This document shows, one piece after another, positions 24,366-32,164 of a stretch of DNA of 64,000 bases. Position numbers and translations under genes: made by a program. How positions within the stretch are numbered: position 1 is the first letter of the stretch; each line of letters opens with the position of its first letter. Under the pieces are notes generated by a model. It was not told where the DNA came from. It made no database searches and saw only the letters and a list, made by a program, of their open reading frames with translations. Source of the DNA: Bifidobacterium platyrrhinorum (GTDB lineage: Bacteria; Actinomycetota; Actinomycetes; Actinomycetales; Bifidobacteriaceae); assembly GCF_010667645.1 (NCBI RefSeq), contig NZ_WHZV01000005.1, forward strand, positions 62,001 through 126,000. Reading direction: 5' to 3'.

Positions 24366-24662
24366 ATGGCAGTAAACGACGGACATCTCGACAAGGACGA
24401 TATCCTCAGCGGCAGTGAGGCGGAGGGCCTGACCCTGTGGGGCAAGGCCGCCATCATCCGCGCCATCAAGACCGCCGCCCAGAGCGCGGTGGCCGCGATC
24501 GGCACCACCGCCGCCACCATCGGCAACGTGGATTGGCGTATCATCGGCGGCACCGCCGCCCTCGCCGCCGTCCTCAGCCTGCTCACATCAGTGGCCGGTG
24601 TGCCCGAGGCGGAGAACGGTGAGAACGTCGCCGTCATCGCCAAAGGCAAGCACGCCGCCTGA
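24366..24662 (+). CDS. Phage holin, r1t-like
   Basis: 98 residues from ATG 24366 (RBS AGAAAGGAAA). The core 'LWGKAAIIRAIKTAAQSAVAAIGTTAATIGNVDW' followed by 'IIGGTAALAAVLSLLTSVAGVPE' matches the r1t-type holin pattern: a charged amphipathic start, first hydrophobic helix (about 33-53), a short N-V-D-W turn, second hydrophobic helix (about 57-77) and a charged tail. Holins open the membrane at a set time to release the endolysin. It follows the endolysin and ends with a strong hairpin terminator, so it is the last gene of the late operon. Confidence 0.85.
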   Translation: MAVNDGHLDKDDILSGSEAEGLTLWGKAAIIRAIKTAAQSAVAAIGTTAATIGNVDWRIIGGTAALAAVLSLLTSVAGVPEAENGENVAVIAKGKHAA

Positions 24663-24672
24663 CCGTTAACCG

Positions 24673-24715
24673 AACCGCCCTGACGCTAGGCATCGTCCTA
24701 GGTCAGGGCGGTTTC
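24673..24715 (+). terminator. Intrinsic terminator ending the late operon
   Basis: Twelve-base arms AACCGCCCTGAC / GTCAGGGCGGTT with an inner CTAGG/CCTAG helix, followed by TTCGT. It is almost fully symmetric, so it could stop transcription from either side. Confidence 0.8.
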
Positions 24716-24744
24716 GTCGTATCCGGACGTGATATCATGCATCA

Positions 24745-24922
24745 TAGGCCCCACCACAAGTGGGGATGACCCGGTGAGCGGGCACGATTTCGTGGCGTTC
24801 CCCACTCTGGTGGGGATGACCCCATGGAAAAGTACGGTTACGTAGAGCTCTCCACCAATGTGGGGATGACCCCGTGAAGGGGCGTGATTACGTGGCGTTC
24901 CCCACCCGGTGGGGCTTCTTAG
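24745..24922. repeat. Four degenerate CRISPR-like hairpin repeats, 50-base period
   Basis: Units at 24745-24773, 24795-24823, 24845-24873 and 24895-24922 share (T)CCCCAC-n4/5-GTGGGGATGACCC; the last has lost ATGACCC. The layout matches type I-E CRISPR repeats (GTTCCCC...GGGGATGA.CC). The gaps are each 21 bases, too short for I-E spacers (about 32), and they resemble one another: gaps 1 and 3 share most positions (GTGA..GGGC..GATT.CGTG), and gap 2 keeps the ends. So this is a diverged tandem repeat, not a normal array. No cas gene is in the window. Candidates: a phage CRISPR-repeat mimic, the remnant of an array, or a structured 3' region. Confidence 0.65.
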
Positions 24923-24979
24923 AGAATCGGAATCGGTTCGCGTTTCCACTCAGCATGGGGCACGGCCGTGATTCCTCGA

Positions 24980-25474
24980 TCAACGTAAACCCAAACATTC
25001 TCGGGCCCACGACTCCACTTCCGCGTTCTCCTTGGCATCACCAAGCAACAGAAGCCACACGGCCGGCTGTTCCCTGCGGACATCGGCGGGGATAAGCAGC
25101 TTGATAAGGCCTTGCTTCTGAAGGAACTTGGCCGTCTGGCTCAGCCGGTTAAGGGCCGTGGTCTTACGGGCCGTCCTCATGGCTTCGAGGTTGCCGCCTT
25201 CCGCAAGTATCTTTGCGGCCTTCTCGCCCCCGGCAAGGGTGATGCCGAAGTCATCGGCCATGTGTTCCCAGCCAAGTGAATAGCACCGGCAGGCGAGTTT
25301 CCTTCGACGCAGCTCGTCGGTGGGAGGCCAATCATAAGCGTGGCTTGCCATGTATACGAGCATGTTGAGTGCGGTTGTATGGAGAGCGACCTGGCCTCCT
25401 CGGGGTTTAAGCAGCCGCCCTTCATGCCCAAGTCCCCACACCGCTTTGATGTTCTTGTACCCCATCCCGTCCAT
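24980..25474 (-). CDS. Unrecognised protein, possible winged-helix/replication-type
   Basis: 164 residues on the opposite strand to the late genes, ATG at 25474 with RBS GGAGGAAAGAC just upstream. The sequence has a helical N-terminal half ('LHTTALNMLVYMASHAYDWPPTDELRRRKLACRCY'), a middle with 'ADDFGITLAGGEKAAKILAE', and a likely winged helix (about 108-140, 'ALNRLSQTAKFLQKQGLIKLLIPAD'). This resembles the helix-turn-helix/wing pattern of replication initiators and small regulators, but I do not recognise the family. It is separated from phage late genes by the CRISPR-like repeats and from host ilvE by 430 bases. It may be a lysogenically expressed accessory gene or sit outside the prophage. 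Confidence 0.55.
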   Translation of the reverse strand: MDGMGYKNIKAVWGLGHEGRLLKPRGGQVALHTTALNMLVYMASHAYDWPPTDELRRRKLACRCYSLGWEHMADDFGITLAGGEKAAKILAEGGNLEAMRTARKTTALNRLSQTAKFLQKQGLIKLLIPADVRREQPAVWLLLLGDAKENAEVESWARECLGLR

Positions 25475-25840
25475 GTCTTTCCTCCATGTCTCGCGATACC
25501 ATCGGGGACATGGAATTGCCTAGCTGGTTTTCCATCACGCCTCGGGATGCGCCAACATCGCCGAGGCATTTTCTGTTATCGATTAAACAATACCACACGC
25601 TACCAATTAAGCAATAACGAACATTATCGATTCAATCCGCTGGACGCTATGGGTTAACTCATAAGATTACATGTATATACAAGTTAGATACAGGTTTTAT
25701 ACAAGACGACAAGGCCGAATTCACCCACGAAGACACCAAAGCCCCTGCGACACGCCGGGCATGCCATTCGTCAACGCGATGACGGTTTGTTGACGAATGT
25801 TTCCGAATGGACTTTTGTTCGAATATGCCTCCGGGAAAAA
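25475..25840. other. Intergenic region with small repeats, probable prophage/host transition
   Basis: No gene is supported here. AT content rises sharply at 25570-25710. It holds two TTATCGATT copies (25576-25584, 25624-25632), two TATACAAG copies (25676-25683, 25698-25705), and a perfect 11-base inverted repeat CATTCGTCAAC / GTTGACGAATG (25765-25775, 25789-25799; 13-base loop). Such small repeats suit an operator region or integrase arm sites, and the prophage right end may be here, but attL is outside the window so no att core can be confirmed. Confidence 0.4.
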
Positions 25841-25844
25841 GAAA

Positions 25845-25879
25845 GCCCGCCACCCCTTGCAAAACAAGGGACGACGGGC
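25845..25879 (-). terminator. Terminator after ilvE
   Basis: On the minus strand, GCCCGTCGTCCCTTG pairs (with a bulge) with CAAGGGGTGGCGGGC and runs into TTTCTTTTT. It ends the ilvE transcript. Confidence 0.8.
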
Positions 25880-25906
25880 AGTCATCGAACTAATGTTCGA
25901 TTCAGG

Positions 25907-27034
25907 TCAGCATACCTTCCACATCCAGTTGTGCGGATCCTCGATCTCGCCGAGCTGGATGCCGAGCAGCTCGTTGCGCAGGTCGACGGTCAGCTTGCCG
26001 GATTCGCCGTCGGCGACGGTCACGTCGAACTTCTCGGACTTGAAACGGCCGATCGGGGTGATGATGGCGGCGGTGCCGCAGGCGAACACCTCGGTGACCT
26101 CGCCGGACTTGATGTCCTCGAGCAACTGGTCGAGGGCGATCATGGTCTCGACCACGTCGATGCCGCGGTCCTGCATGAGCTGGATCAGGGAGCGGCGGGT
26201 CACGCCCGGCAGGATGTTGCCGGTCAGGGACGGGGTCTCCACGTGGCCGTCCTTGTGCACGACCATCATGTTCATGCCGCCGAGCTCCTCGAGGTAGGTC
26301 TTGGTGGCGGCGTCGACGAAGCAGACCTGCTGGCAGCCGTTCTCGATGCCCTTGTACTCGCCGAGCAGGGAGGCGGCGTAGTTGCCGCCGCACTTGGCGA
26401 AGCCGGTGCCGCCGGGGCCGGTGCGGAACCACTTGTCCTCGACCCAGATGCTCACGGGCTTGACGCCGCCCGGGAAGTACGGGCCGGACGGGGAGGCGAT
26501 CACGCAGTAGTCCACCTCCTGCGGGGCGCGCACGCCGAGGAACGGCTCGGAGGCGAACATGAACGGACGCATGTACAGCGTGTACTCGCGGCGGGACGGG
26601 ACCCAGTTCACATCACGCTTGACGAGCGCGGCGACGGATCCGATGAAATCGTCGATCGGCAGCTCGGGCAGGTACAGGCGCTTCGCGGAGTTCTGGAAAC
26701 GCTCGGCGTTCGCATCCGGACGGAACAGCCAGGTGGAGCCGTCGGCGTGACGGTACGCCTTGAGGCCTTCGAAGCATTCCTGCGCGTAGTGCAGCACGGA
26801 CGCGCCCGGGTCCATCTTGAGCGGCGCGTACGGCTCGATGCGACGGTCGCCCCAGCCTTCGCCCTTGGTCCACGTCATGTGGGCCATGTTGTCGGAGAAG
26901 ACCTGACCGAACGCCGGCTTGTCGATGAGCTCGTTGCGCTTGGCATCGGATGCGGGGTTGTCGTTCGGCAGGATGGTGAACGGCTCGACCAGCTTGTCGA
27001 GTCCCGCCGGATCGTGATGGGTGTTCTCAGTCAT
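25907..27034 (-). CDS. ilvE: Branched-chain amino acid aminotransferase
   Basis: 375 residues from ATG 27034; a GTG six bases upstream is possible, but AAAGAAG is spaced better for the ATG. PLP enzyme of fold class IV that transfers the amino group between glutamate and the keto acids of leucine, isoleucine and valine, the last step of their synthesis. Diagnostic segments: 'QECFEGLKAYRHADGSTWLFRPDANA', 'REYTLYMRPFMFASEPFLGV', 'TGFAKCGGNYAASLLGE' (containing the PLP lysine of the family), 'FVDAATKTYLEELGGMNM' and 'EVFACGTAAIITPIG'. Length is normal for the actinobacterial group. Its own terminator follows. It is the first clear host gene after the prophage. Confidence 0.95.
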   Translation of the reverse strand: MTENTHHDPAGLDKLVEPFTILPNDNPASDAKRNELIDKPAFGQVFSDNMAHMTWTKGEGWGDRRIEPYAPLKMDPGASVLHYAQECFEGLKAYRHADGSTWLFRPDANAERFQNSAKRLYLPELPIDDFIGSVAALVKRDVNWVPSRREYTLYMRPFMFASEPFLGVRAPQEVDYCVIASPSGPYFPGGVKPVSIWVEDKWFRTGPGGTGFAKCGGNYAASLLGEYKGIENGCQQVCFVDAATKTYLEELGGMNMMVVHKDGHVETPSLTGNILPGVTRRSLIQLMQDRGIDVVETMIALDQLLEDIKSGEVTEVFACGTAAIITPIGRFKSEKFDVTVADGESGKLTVDLRNELLGIQLGEIEDPHNWMWKVC

Positions 27035-27218
27035 GTTCACTTCTTTTGTTCATGCGGCCATCGCAATGGCCATTCGAAGGGATTGCCGCGCGCTTGTGGC
27101 GCCCGGTGCTGTTAGGTACTCTCGCACATCCCGATGCCCGGGATGCGCGACGGTTCACATTATGAAAAACCGTCGGTGCGGGTCCGGCACGGCCACAGTC
27201 CCGTGCCCGGAAAAGGAA

Positions 27219-27242
27219 GGACCCGCGAATGTTCGCGGGTCC
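27219..27242 (-). terminator. Terminator after rplY
   Basis: Perfect hairpin GGACCCGCGAA / TTCGCGGGTCC with a minus-strand tail TTCCTTTTCC, about 45 bases after the L25 stop. Confidence 0.8.
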
Positions 27243-27285
27243 TCACGATGGTCATGTCGTCTCGCCGGCCTCACGCCGGCGGCGA

Positions 27286-27915
27286 TCACTTGGCGTCGGC
27301 GGCCGGGGCGGCGGCAGCGTCGGCGGCCGGGGCGGCGGCAGCGGCCTCCGGGGCGGCGGTGGACTCTGAGGCGTCCTCCGGGACCTCGACGGTGACGACG
27401 GACTCCTCCGGATCCTCGACGTCCAGCTCGACGCCCTCCGGCAGGACGACGTCCTTGGCGAACACCTTGGTGCCGTCGGTCAGGCCCTCGACGCTCACGA
27501 CGATGCGCTCCGGCAGGTTGGCGACATCGGCGCGGACCTTGAGCTCCTGGATGTCGACGAACGCCACGGCGGCGCCCTTCGGGGTGCCCTCGACGAAGAC
27601 CGGCACCTCGACGTCGATCTTCTCGCCGGCTTTGACCTCGTAGAAGTCGATGTGCTCGATGATGCGCTTGACCGGGTTCTTCTGCACGTCCTTGACGACG
27701 GCCATGGCCTTCTCGTCGCCGAAGCTCAGCTCGAACAGGGCGTTGGTGTGGCGCAGGGAGAGGGTGGTCTCCTTCATCGGCAGGGCGATGAACTTCGGCT
27801 CGGCGCCGCCGGCGTAGATGGTGGCGGGGATGAGCTTGGCGACGCGCATGCGGCGGGCCGCGCCCTTGCCGAACTCGTTGCGGACGTTGCCGGTGAGGCT
27901 GATCTTGGTAGCCAT
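27286..27915 (-). CDS. rplY: 50S ribosomal protein L25, CTC (general stress) form
   Basis: 209 residues from ATG 27915 (RBS AAGGAG, 7 bases); the frame is open further upstream but the RBS decides the start. Binds 5S rRNA. Residues 1-90 are the L25 domain (SLTGNVRNEFGKGAARRMR, IPATIYAGG, 'HTNALFELSFGDEKAMAVVKDVQKNPVKRIIEHIDFYEV'), about 95-185 the TL5/CTC C-terminal domain ('EVPVFVEGTPKGAAVAFVDIQELKVRADVANLPERI', 'DVVLPEGVELD'). The last 40 residues are an Ala/Pro/Glu/Asp-rich disordered tail with AAPAADA repeats. The ilvE gene follows on the same strand after about 250 bases and a terminator, so the two are separate units. Confidence 0.93.
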   Translation of the reverse strand: MATKISLTGNVRNEFGKGAARRMRVAKLIPATIYAGGAEPKFIALPMKETTLSLRHTNALFELSFGDEKAMAVVKDVQKNPVKRIIEHIDFYEVKAGEKIDVEVPVFVEGTPKGAAVAFVDIQELKVRADVANLPERIVVSVEGLTDGTKVFAKDVVLPEGVELDVEDPEESVVTVEVPEDASESTAAPEAAAAAPAADAAAAPAADAK

Positions 27916-28018
27916 TGCGATGCTCCTTGGTTGTGTTACTTGTCGTTTCTGTCCTGTTTGACGCCACGACGCGCCGCAGAACATCCCAAGGAGGGAACAT
28001 TCACGCCGAGTCGATAAC

Positions 28019-28048
28019 GGAGGAACGGACCTTGCGGGCCGTTCCTCC
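28019..28048. other. Hairpin upstream of rplY
   Basis: Perfect ten-base arms GGAGGAACGG / CCGTTCCTCC, about 100 bases upstream of the L25 start and 110 before the divergent hydrolase. No T run on either side. It could be an rplY leader element; function unknown. Confidence 0.4.
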
Positions 28049-28156
28049 CTCGCCAAAGCAACAGCAACCAAGTATAGCGGGGCGCGGGACAACCGCGACG
28101 ATGGGCCACTACAATCGGACACAGGACCTGTTTTGTCGAGGAGTAGGGGGTCTGCG

Positions 28157-29158
28157 ATGAGGCGAATCACCAGGAACGCGCTGATCGGCGCCATGGCCGG
28201 AACGGTCATGCTCGGCGCCGGGCTGATGGCCGTGGGGGAACTGATGTTCCGCCTGTCATTGGACACCAGGTACGCGCATTGGATGGAACGGCTGATGGCC
28301 CGTGACGGCGTGACCGCCGCCTATCTGGAGACGCCGCACGCCGACGCCGACGAGGAGGCCGAGGCCGCGCGCTGGTTCGACAGAACGCGGCAGCCGGTGC
28401 GGATGCGCGGCGAGGACGGGACGGACCTGCGGGGATGGTTGTTCGATCCGGATTGCGCCTCCCCCGCCCCGCATCTCTACGCGATCAGCCTGCATGGCTA
28501 TTCCGGCGGCCCCAAGGACATGGCGAAATACGCGCACCGGTTCGCGCGCATGGGCTTCACCGTGCTGGTACCGGCCCAACGGGCCCACGAACCGAGCGGC
28601 GGGCGCTACATCGGCATGGGATGGCTGGAACGCGGCGACCTGCTGGGGTGGATATCGCTGATCGTCGCCAGCGACCCGGACGCGCGCATCCTGCTGCACG
28701 GCGTCTCGATGGGCGCCGCGACGGTGATGATGACGACCGGGGACCCCTCATTGCCCCGAAACGTGGAGGCCGCCATCGAGGATTGCGGCTACACATCCGT
28801 ATGGGACCAGTTCCTGTTCAACGCGAAGGGCATGTACCACCTGCCGTACCGCTGGATGGGGGGCCCCGTGGTGCGGTGCATGAGCGCCTCCTGCAGGCGC
28901 GCCGCGGGATACGGCTTCAGGGAGGCGACCTGTCTGCCCTCGCTGCGGCGCACGATCATCCCGATGATGTTCATCCACGGCGACGCCGACACGTTCGTCG
29001 ACCCCGCGTTCCTGGACCGCAACGTCGCGGCCTGCGCGAGCATCGACCGCGAGGTGCTCGTCGTCCCCGGCGCGACCCACGCGATGGCGGCCAGCACCGA
29101 TCCCGTCCTGTACTGGCGGCGCGTCACCGCGTTCGTGCAACGCGTGTTCGACCTGTGA
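28157..29158 (+). CDS. Membrane-anchored or secreted alpha/beta hydrolase
   Basis: 333 residues from ATG 28157 (RBS-like AGGGGG 5 bases before). An N-terminal hydrophobic segment (residues about 10-30, 'ALIGAMAGTVMLGAGLMAVG') after R-R-I-T-R suggests a signal anchor. The hydrolase domain shows the oxyanion/His-Gly motif 'ISLHGYSGGPKDM', the nucleophile elbow G-V-S-M-G (about residue 193), the acid 'FIHGDADTFVDP' and the catalytic His in 'GATHAMA'. This set resembles the family of small alpha/beta hydrolases with an N-terminal anchor common in lactobacilli and bifidobacteria. Substrate unknown; carboxyl esters or peptides are possible. Divergent from rplY and convergent with pntB, with a bidirectional terminator after it. 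Confidence 0.8.
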   Translation: MRRITRNALIGAMAGTVMLGAGLMAVGELMFRLSLDTRYAHWMERLMARDGVTAAYLETPHADADEEAEAARWFDRTRQPVRMRGEDGTDLRGWLFDPDCASPAPHLYAISLHGYSGGPKDMAKYAHRFARMGFTVLVPAQRAHEPSGGRYIGMGWLERGDLLGWISLIVASDPDARILLHGVSMGAATVMMTTGDPSLPRNVEAAIEDCGYTSVWDQFLFNAKGMYHLPYRWMGGPVVRCMSASCRRAAGYGFREATCLPSLRRTIIPMMFIHGDADTFVDPAFLDRNVAACASIDREVLVVPGATHAMAASTDPVLYWRRVTAFVQRVFDL

Positions 29159-29221
29159 CGCAGGGCGGGCCGCGCCCCTTTCCGGCCGCGCGCCCGCCCC
29201 GTCGGACCGGGATACGCGAAT

Positions 29222-29243
29222 GGCCCCCTCGAAAGAGGGGGCC
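29222..29243. terminator. Bidirectional terminator between hydrolase and pntB
   Basis: GGCCCCCTC-GAAA-GAGGGGGCC, a perfect 9-base stem with a GAAA tetraloop, between two convergent genes. Confidence 0.75.
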
Positions 29244-29268
29244 ATGTTCGGTTGGCGGAGACGCCGCG

Positions 29269-30693
29269 TTACGCGAGGAGTTCCTTCACGGAGGCGATGA
29301 CGGCCTGCAGGCTCTTCTTCGCGTCGCCGAACAGCATCTGCGTGTTGTCCTCGAAGTAGAGCTCGTTCTGGATGCCGGCGTAGCCCATGCCGCGGCCGCG
29401 CTTCATGACGACAACGTTCTGAGCCTTGTCGACGTCGAGGATCGGCATGCCGGAGACCGGGGTGCCGGGGCGACGGGCCGCCGGGTTGGTCACGTCGTTG
29501 GCGCCGACGACGAGGGCCACGTTGGCCTGCGGGAACTGCGGGTTGATCTCGTCGAGGTCGACGAGCTCCTCGTAGGGCACGTTGGCCTCGGCGAGCAGCA
29601 CGTTCATATGGCCGGGCATACGGCCGGCGACCGGGTGGATCGCGTAGGAGACCTCGACGCCATGGCCCTTGAGCAGTTCGCCGAGGTCGGCGAGCTCGCG
29701 CTGGGCCTGCGCCTGGGCGAGGCCGAAGCCGGGCACGAAGATGACCTTCTCGGCGTAGACGAGCTGGACGGCCAGATCGTCCGGCGTGGTCTCCTTCATC
29801 GTTCCCTCCGGACCGTCGCCGGCGGCGGCCGCGCCGGAACCGCCGCCGAAGCCGCCGGCCAGGACGGACAGCAGCGGACGGTTCATGGCCTGCGCCATGA
29901 GGATGGACAGGGTGACGCCGGCGGAGCCGACGAGCGCGCCGGCCACGATGAGGGCCACGTTGTCGATGGCGAGGCCGGACATGGCCACGGCGGTGCCGGT
30001 GCACGCGTTGAGCACGGAGATGACGACGGGCATGTCGGCGCCGCCGATCGGGATGACGAACACGAGGCCGTAGCACAGGGCGAACACGGTGGTCAGGATC
30101 GACCACAGGAGACGCTGGCCGGGCTGGACGCACAGCATGACGAGCGACAGCACGGACAGCACGGCGAACACGATGTTCCACACGCCCTTGCCGGGCAGGG
30201 CCAGCTTCTTGACCCACCGGATGCCCTGCAGCTTGCCGGCGGCGATGAGCGAGCCGGTGAACGTGACCGAGCCGATGAGGATGCCCAGGCCCGCGGTGAC
30301 AAGCACGACGAGGTCCGGGGCGCCCTCCTTGGTGAGGATGTCGTTGAGCGCCACGAGGGCGGCCGCGCCGCCGCCGACCGTGTTGAACACGGAGACGAGC
30401 TGCGGCATGTCGGTCATCTTGACCTTCTTGGCGGAGACGACGCCGGCGACCGCGCCGATCGCGATACCGACGACGAGCACGACGACCGCCGTAGAGCTGA
30501 CGAAGCCCTTGGCGAACAACACGACGAACGCCATGAGCACGGCGACGACCATGCCGAACGCGGAGATCTGGTTGCCCTTGCGCGCGGTCTTCGGCGAGTT
30601 CATGAAATGCAGGCCGACCACGAACATGACGGCGGAGAACAGATAGACGAACCAGGCGACGATGTCGATGGTTCCGACGGTTGCGGAGGCCAT
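29269..30693 (-). CDS. pntB: NAD(P) transhydrogenase subunit beta
   Basis: 474 residues. Part of the proton-translocating transhydrogenase that moves hydride between NADH and NADP+ in the membrane and supplies NADPH. The N-terminal half has about nine membrane segments (for example 'AWFVYLFSAVMFVVGLHFM', 'GMVVAVLMAFVVLFAKGF', 'TTVFALCYGLVFVIPIGG'). The C-terminal NADP-binding domain has 'VIFVPGFGLAQAQAQRELADL' , 'HGVEVSYAIHPVAGRMPGHMNVLLAEANVPYEEL', 'VGANDVTNPAARR' and 'MKRGRGMGYAGIQNELYFEDN'. It starts directly after the pntAB stop (TAAATG), so the genes are translationally coupled. The order pntAA-pntAB-pntB with a split alpha subunit is usual in actinobacteria. Confidence 0.96.
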   Translation of the reverse strand: MASATVGTIDIVAWFVYLFSAVMFVVGLHFMNSPKTARKGNQISAFGMVVAVLMAFVVLFAKGFVSSTAVVVLVVGIAIGAVAGVVSAKKVKMTDMPQLVSVFNTVGGGAAALVALNDILTKEGAPDLVVLVTAGLGILIGSVTFTGSLIAAGKLQGIRWVKKLALPGKGVWNIVFAVLSVLSLVMLCVQPGQRLLWSILTTVFALCYGLVFVIPIGGADMPVVISVLNACTGTAVAMSGLAIDNVALIVAGALVGSAGVTLSILMAQAMNRPLLSVLAGGFGGGSGAAAAGDGPEGTMKETTPDDLAVQLVYAEKVIFVPGFGLAQAQAQRELADLGELLKGHGVEVSYAIHPVAGRMPGHMNVLLAEANVPYEELVDLDEINPQFPQANVALVVGANDVTNPAARRPGTPVSGMPILDVDKAQNVVVMKRGRGMGYAGIQNELYFEDNTQMLFGDAKKSLQAVIASVKELLA

Positions 30694-30993
30694 TTACTTC
30701 TCCTCCCCCTTCTTCTTGTTGGACTTGAACATCTCGAGCATGCGGTCGGTGACGACGTAGCCGCCGACCACGTTCATCGTGCCGAGCACCGCCGCGAGGA
30801 AGATGAACGCGTAGGCGAGCGGCGAGTTCGCCTCGGCGGCGACGATGACGACGCCGACGATGACGATGCCGTGGATGGAGTTCGCGCCGGACATGAGCGG
30901 GGTGTGCAGGGTGGCGGGCACCTTGCCGATCACCTCGATGCCGATGAGCAGCGCCAATACGAACAGTGTGATGGAAACGACGAGCGTGGGCAT
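30694..30993 (-). CDS. pntAB: NAD(P) transhydrogenase subunit alpha, membrane part
   Basis: 99 residues with three membrane segments: 'LVVSITLFVLALLIGIEVI', a central one around 'IHGIVIVGVVIVAAE', and 'PLAYAFIFLAAVLGTMNVVGGYVV'. Basic and Lys-rich C-terminus (KSNKKKGEEK) on the cytosolic side. This is the membrane fragment of the alpha subunit, encoded separately from the NAD-binding part. It lies 16 bases after pntAA (RBS GGGGAGGGA) and touches pntB. Confidence 0.95.
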   Translation of the reverse strand: MPTLVVSITLFVLALLIGIEVIGKVPATLHTPLMSGANSIHGIVIVGVVIVAAEANSPLAYAFIFLAAVLGTMNVVGGYVVTDRMLEMFKSNKKKGEEK

Positions 30994-31009
30994 TCTTCCC
31001 TCCCCTTCC

Positions 31010-32164
31010 TTACTTCTCCTGGTTTTCGGACGCGGCCGGCGCTTCGGCGCGGCCGGCGACGACGAGCGCGTCGTCCAGCTCCTCGCCGGGGACCTGCGTG
31101 AGGCGGCCGTCGCGCACGAAGTGGGCGAGCACGTCGGCCACGTTGCGCGCGAGCAGGTTGGACGCGGTGGTGGCCACGCCGGAGGCCAGGTACGGCGCGC
31201 CGATGATGGTGACGCCCCCCTCGGTGACCGTGGTGCCGACCGTGGACCCCTCGACGTTGCCGCCCAGATCGGACGCGGCGCAGTCGACGATCACGGCGCC
31301 GCGGTGCAGGCCGGCGACGCCGGCCCGGGTGAGCAGCACCGGGGGCTTGCGGCCCGGGACCTTGGCGGTGGTGATGACGATGTCGAACCCGGAGGCCTTC
31401 TCGTCGACGGCGGCCTGCTGGGCCGCCTGCTCCTCGGCGGTCAACGCGCGCGCGTAGCCGCCTTCGCCCTGGCCCGCGGAGAAGTCGAGGCCGAGGTCGA
31501 GGAACTTGGCGCCGAGGGATTCGACCTCGCCCTTCGAGGCGGGGCGCACGTCGTACGCGGTGACGACCGCGCCGAGTCGGCGCAGCGTGCCGATGGCCTG
31601 CAGACCGGCGATGCCCGCGCCGAGCACGAGCGCCTTGGCCGGACGGATCGTGCCGGCCGCGGTGGTCATCATCGGCAGGAACGAGCCGTAGGCGTCGGCG
31701 GCGAGGATCGCGGCCTTGTAGCCCATCACGGAGTTCTGCGAGGTCATCTCGTCCATCGACTGGGCGCTGGACAGCTGACGGGGCAGCCGTTCGATGGCGA
31801 CGCCCACCACCCCGGCGTTGCCGAGCGAGGCGACGTAGTCGGCGTCGGTGAACGAGCCGAGCATGCCGATCACCCACTGCCCCGCCCTGAGTTTGGAGAC
31901 GGTCCCGGCGGACGGGCGGTCGACGAAACCGAGCGCGTCGGACCTGGCGATCACCTCGTCGCGGGAGGCGACGGTCGCGCCGGCGTTGGCGTAGTCCGCG
32001 TCCGTGTAGTGCGCCGCGGCTCCGGCGCCGCTTTCGATGAGGCAGGAGACCCCGCCCCTGCCGAGTCTGGTGACGATGTCCGGAGTGAGCGCGACGCGGG
32101 ATTCCGTATCCGACGTCTCGTTCAGCACGCCGAAAGCCACCGTGGCTTCCTTGAATTCAGCCAT
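31010..32164 (-). CDS. pntAA: NAD(P) transhydrogenase subunit alpha, NAD-binding part
   Basis: 384 residues from ATG 32164 (RBS GAAAGGG, 6 bases), downstream of a longer open frame without RBS. Binds NAD(H) and forms the peripheral domain of transhydrogenase. Segments: 'ESRVALTPDIVTRLGRGG' near the N-terminus, 'DQW'-type helix region 'LRAGQWVIGMLGSF', 'QSMDEMTSQNSVMGYKAAILAA' (mobile-loop area), the Rossmann motif 'ALVLGAGIAGLQAIGTLRRLGAVVTAYDVR', and 'VITTAKVPGRKPPVLLTRAGV'. First gene of the pnt operon; the region upstream is shared with the divergent acyl-CoA ligase promoter. Confidence 0.95.
   Translation of the reverse strand: MAEFKEATVAFGVLNETSDTESRVALTPDIVTRLGRGGVSCLIESGAGAAAHYTDADYANAGATVASRDEVIARSDALGFVDRPSAGTVSKLRAGQWVIGMLGSFTDADYVASLGNAGVVGVAIERLPRQLSSAQSMDEMTSQNSVMGYKAAILAADAYGSFLPMMTTAAGTIRPAKALVLGAGIAGLQAIGTLRRLGAVVTAYDVRPASKGEVESLGAKFLDLGLDFSAGQGEGGYARALTAEEQAAQQAAVDEKASGFDIVITTAKVPGRKPPVLLTRAGVAGLHRGAVIVDCAASDLGGNVEGSTVGTTVTEGGVTIIGAPYLASGVATTASNLLARNVADVLAHFVRDGRLTQVPGEELDDALVVAGRAEAPAASENQEK

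Noticed and set aside
24745..24922. A functional CRISPR array
   Set aside because: Repeats are degenerate, spacers are 21 bases and similar to each other, and no cas genes are present. Kept only as a CRISPR-like repeat.
24698..24949. Open frame of 83 codons on the minus strand across the CRISPR-like units
   Set aside because: Its residues (P-H-I-G-G-E-L, P-T-R-V-G-N, S-P-L-V-V-G) are the typical spurious translation of type I-E-like repeats; no RBS and no other coding sign.
25787..27115. 442-codon plus-strand frame opposite ilvE
   Set aside because: Antisense shadow of ilvE, low-complexity composition.
28435..31101. 888-codon plus-strand frame over the hydrolase and pnt genes
   Set aside because: Antisense or out-of-frame shadow of clearly identified genes; no domain recognised.
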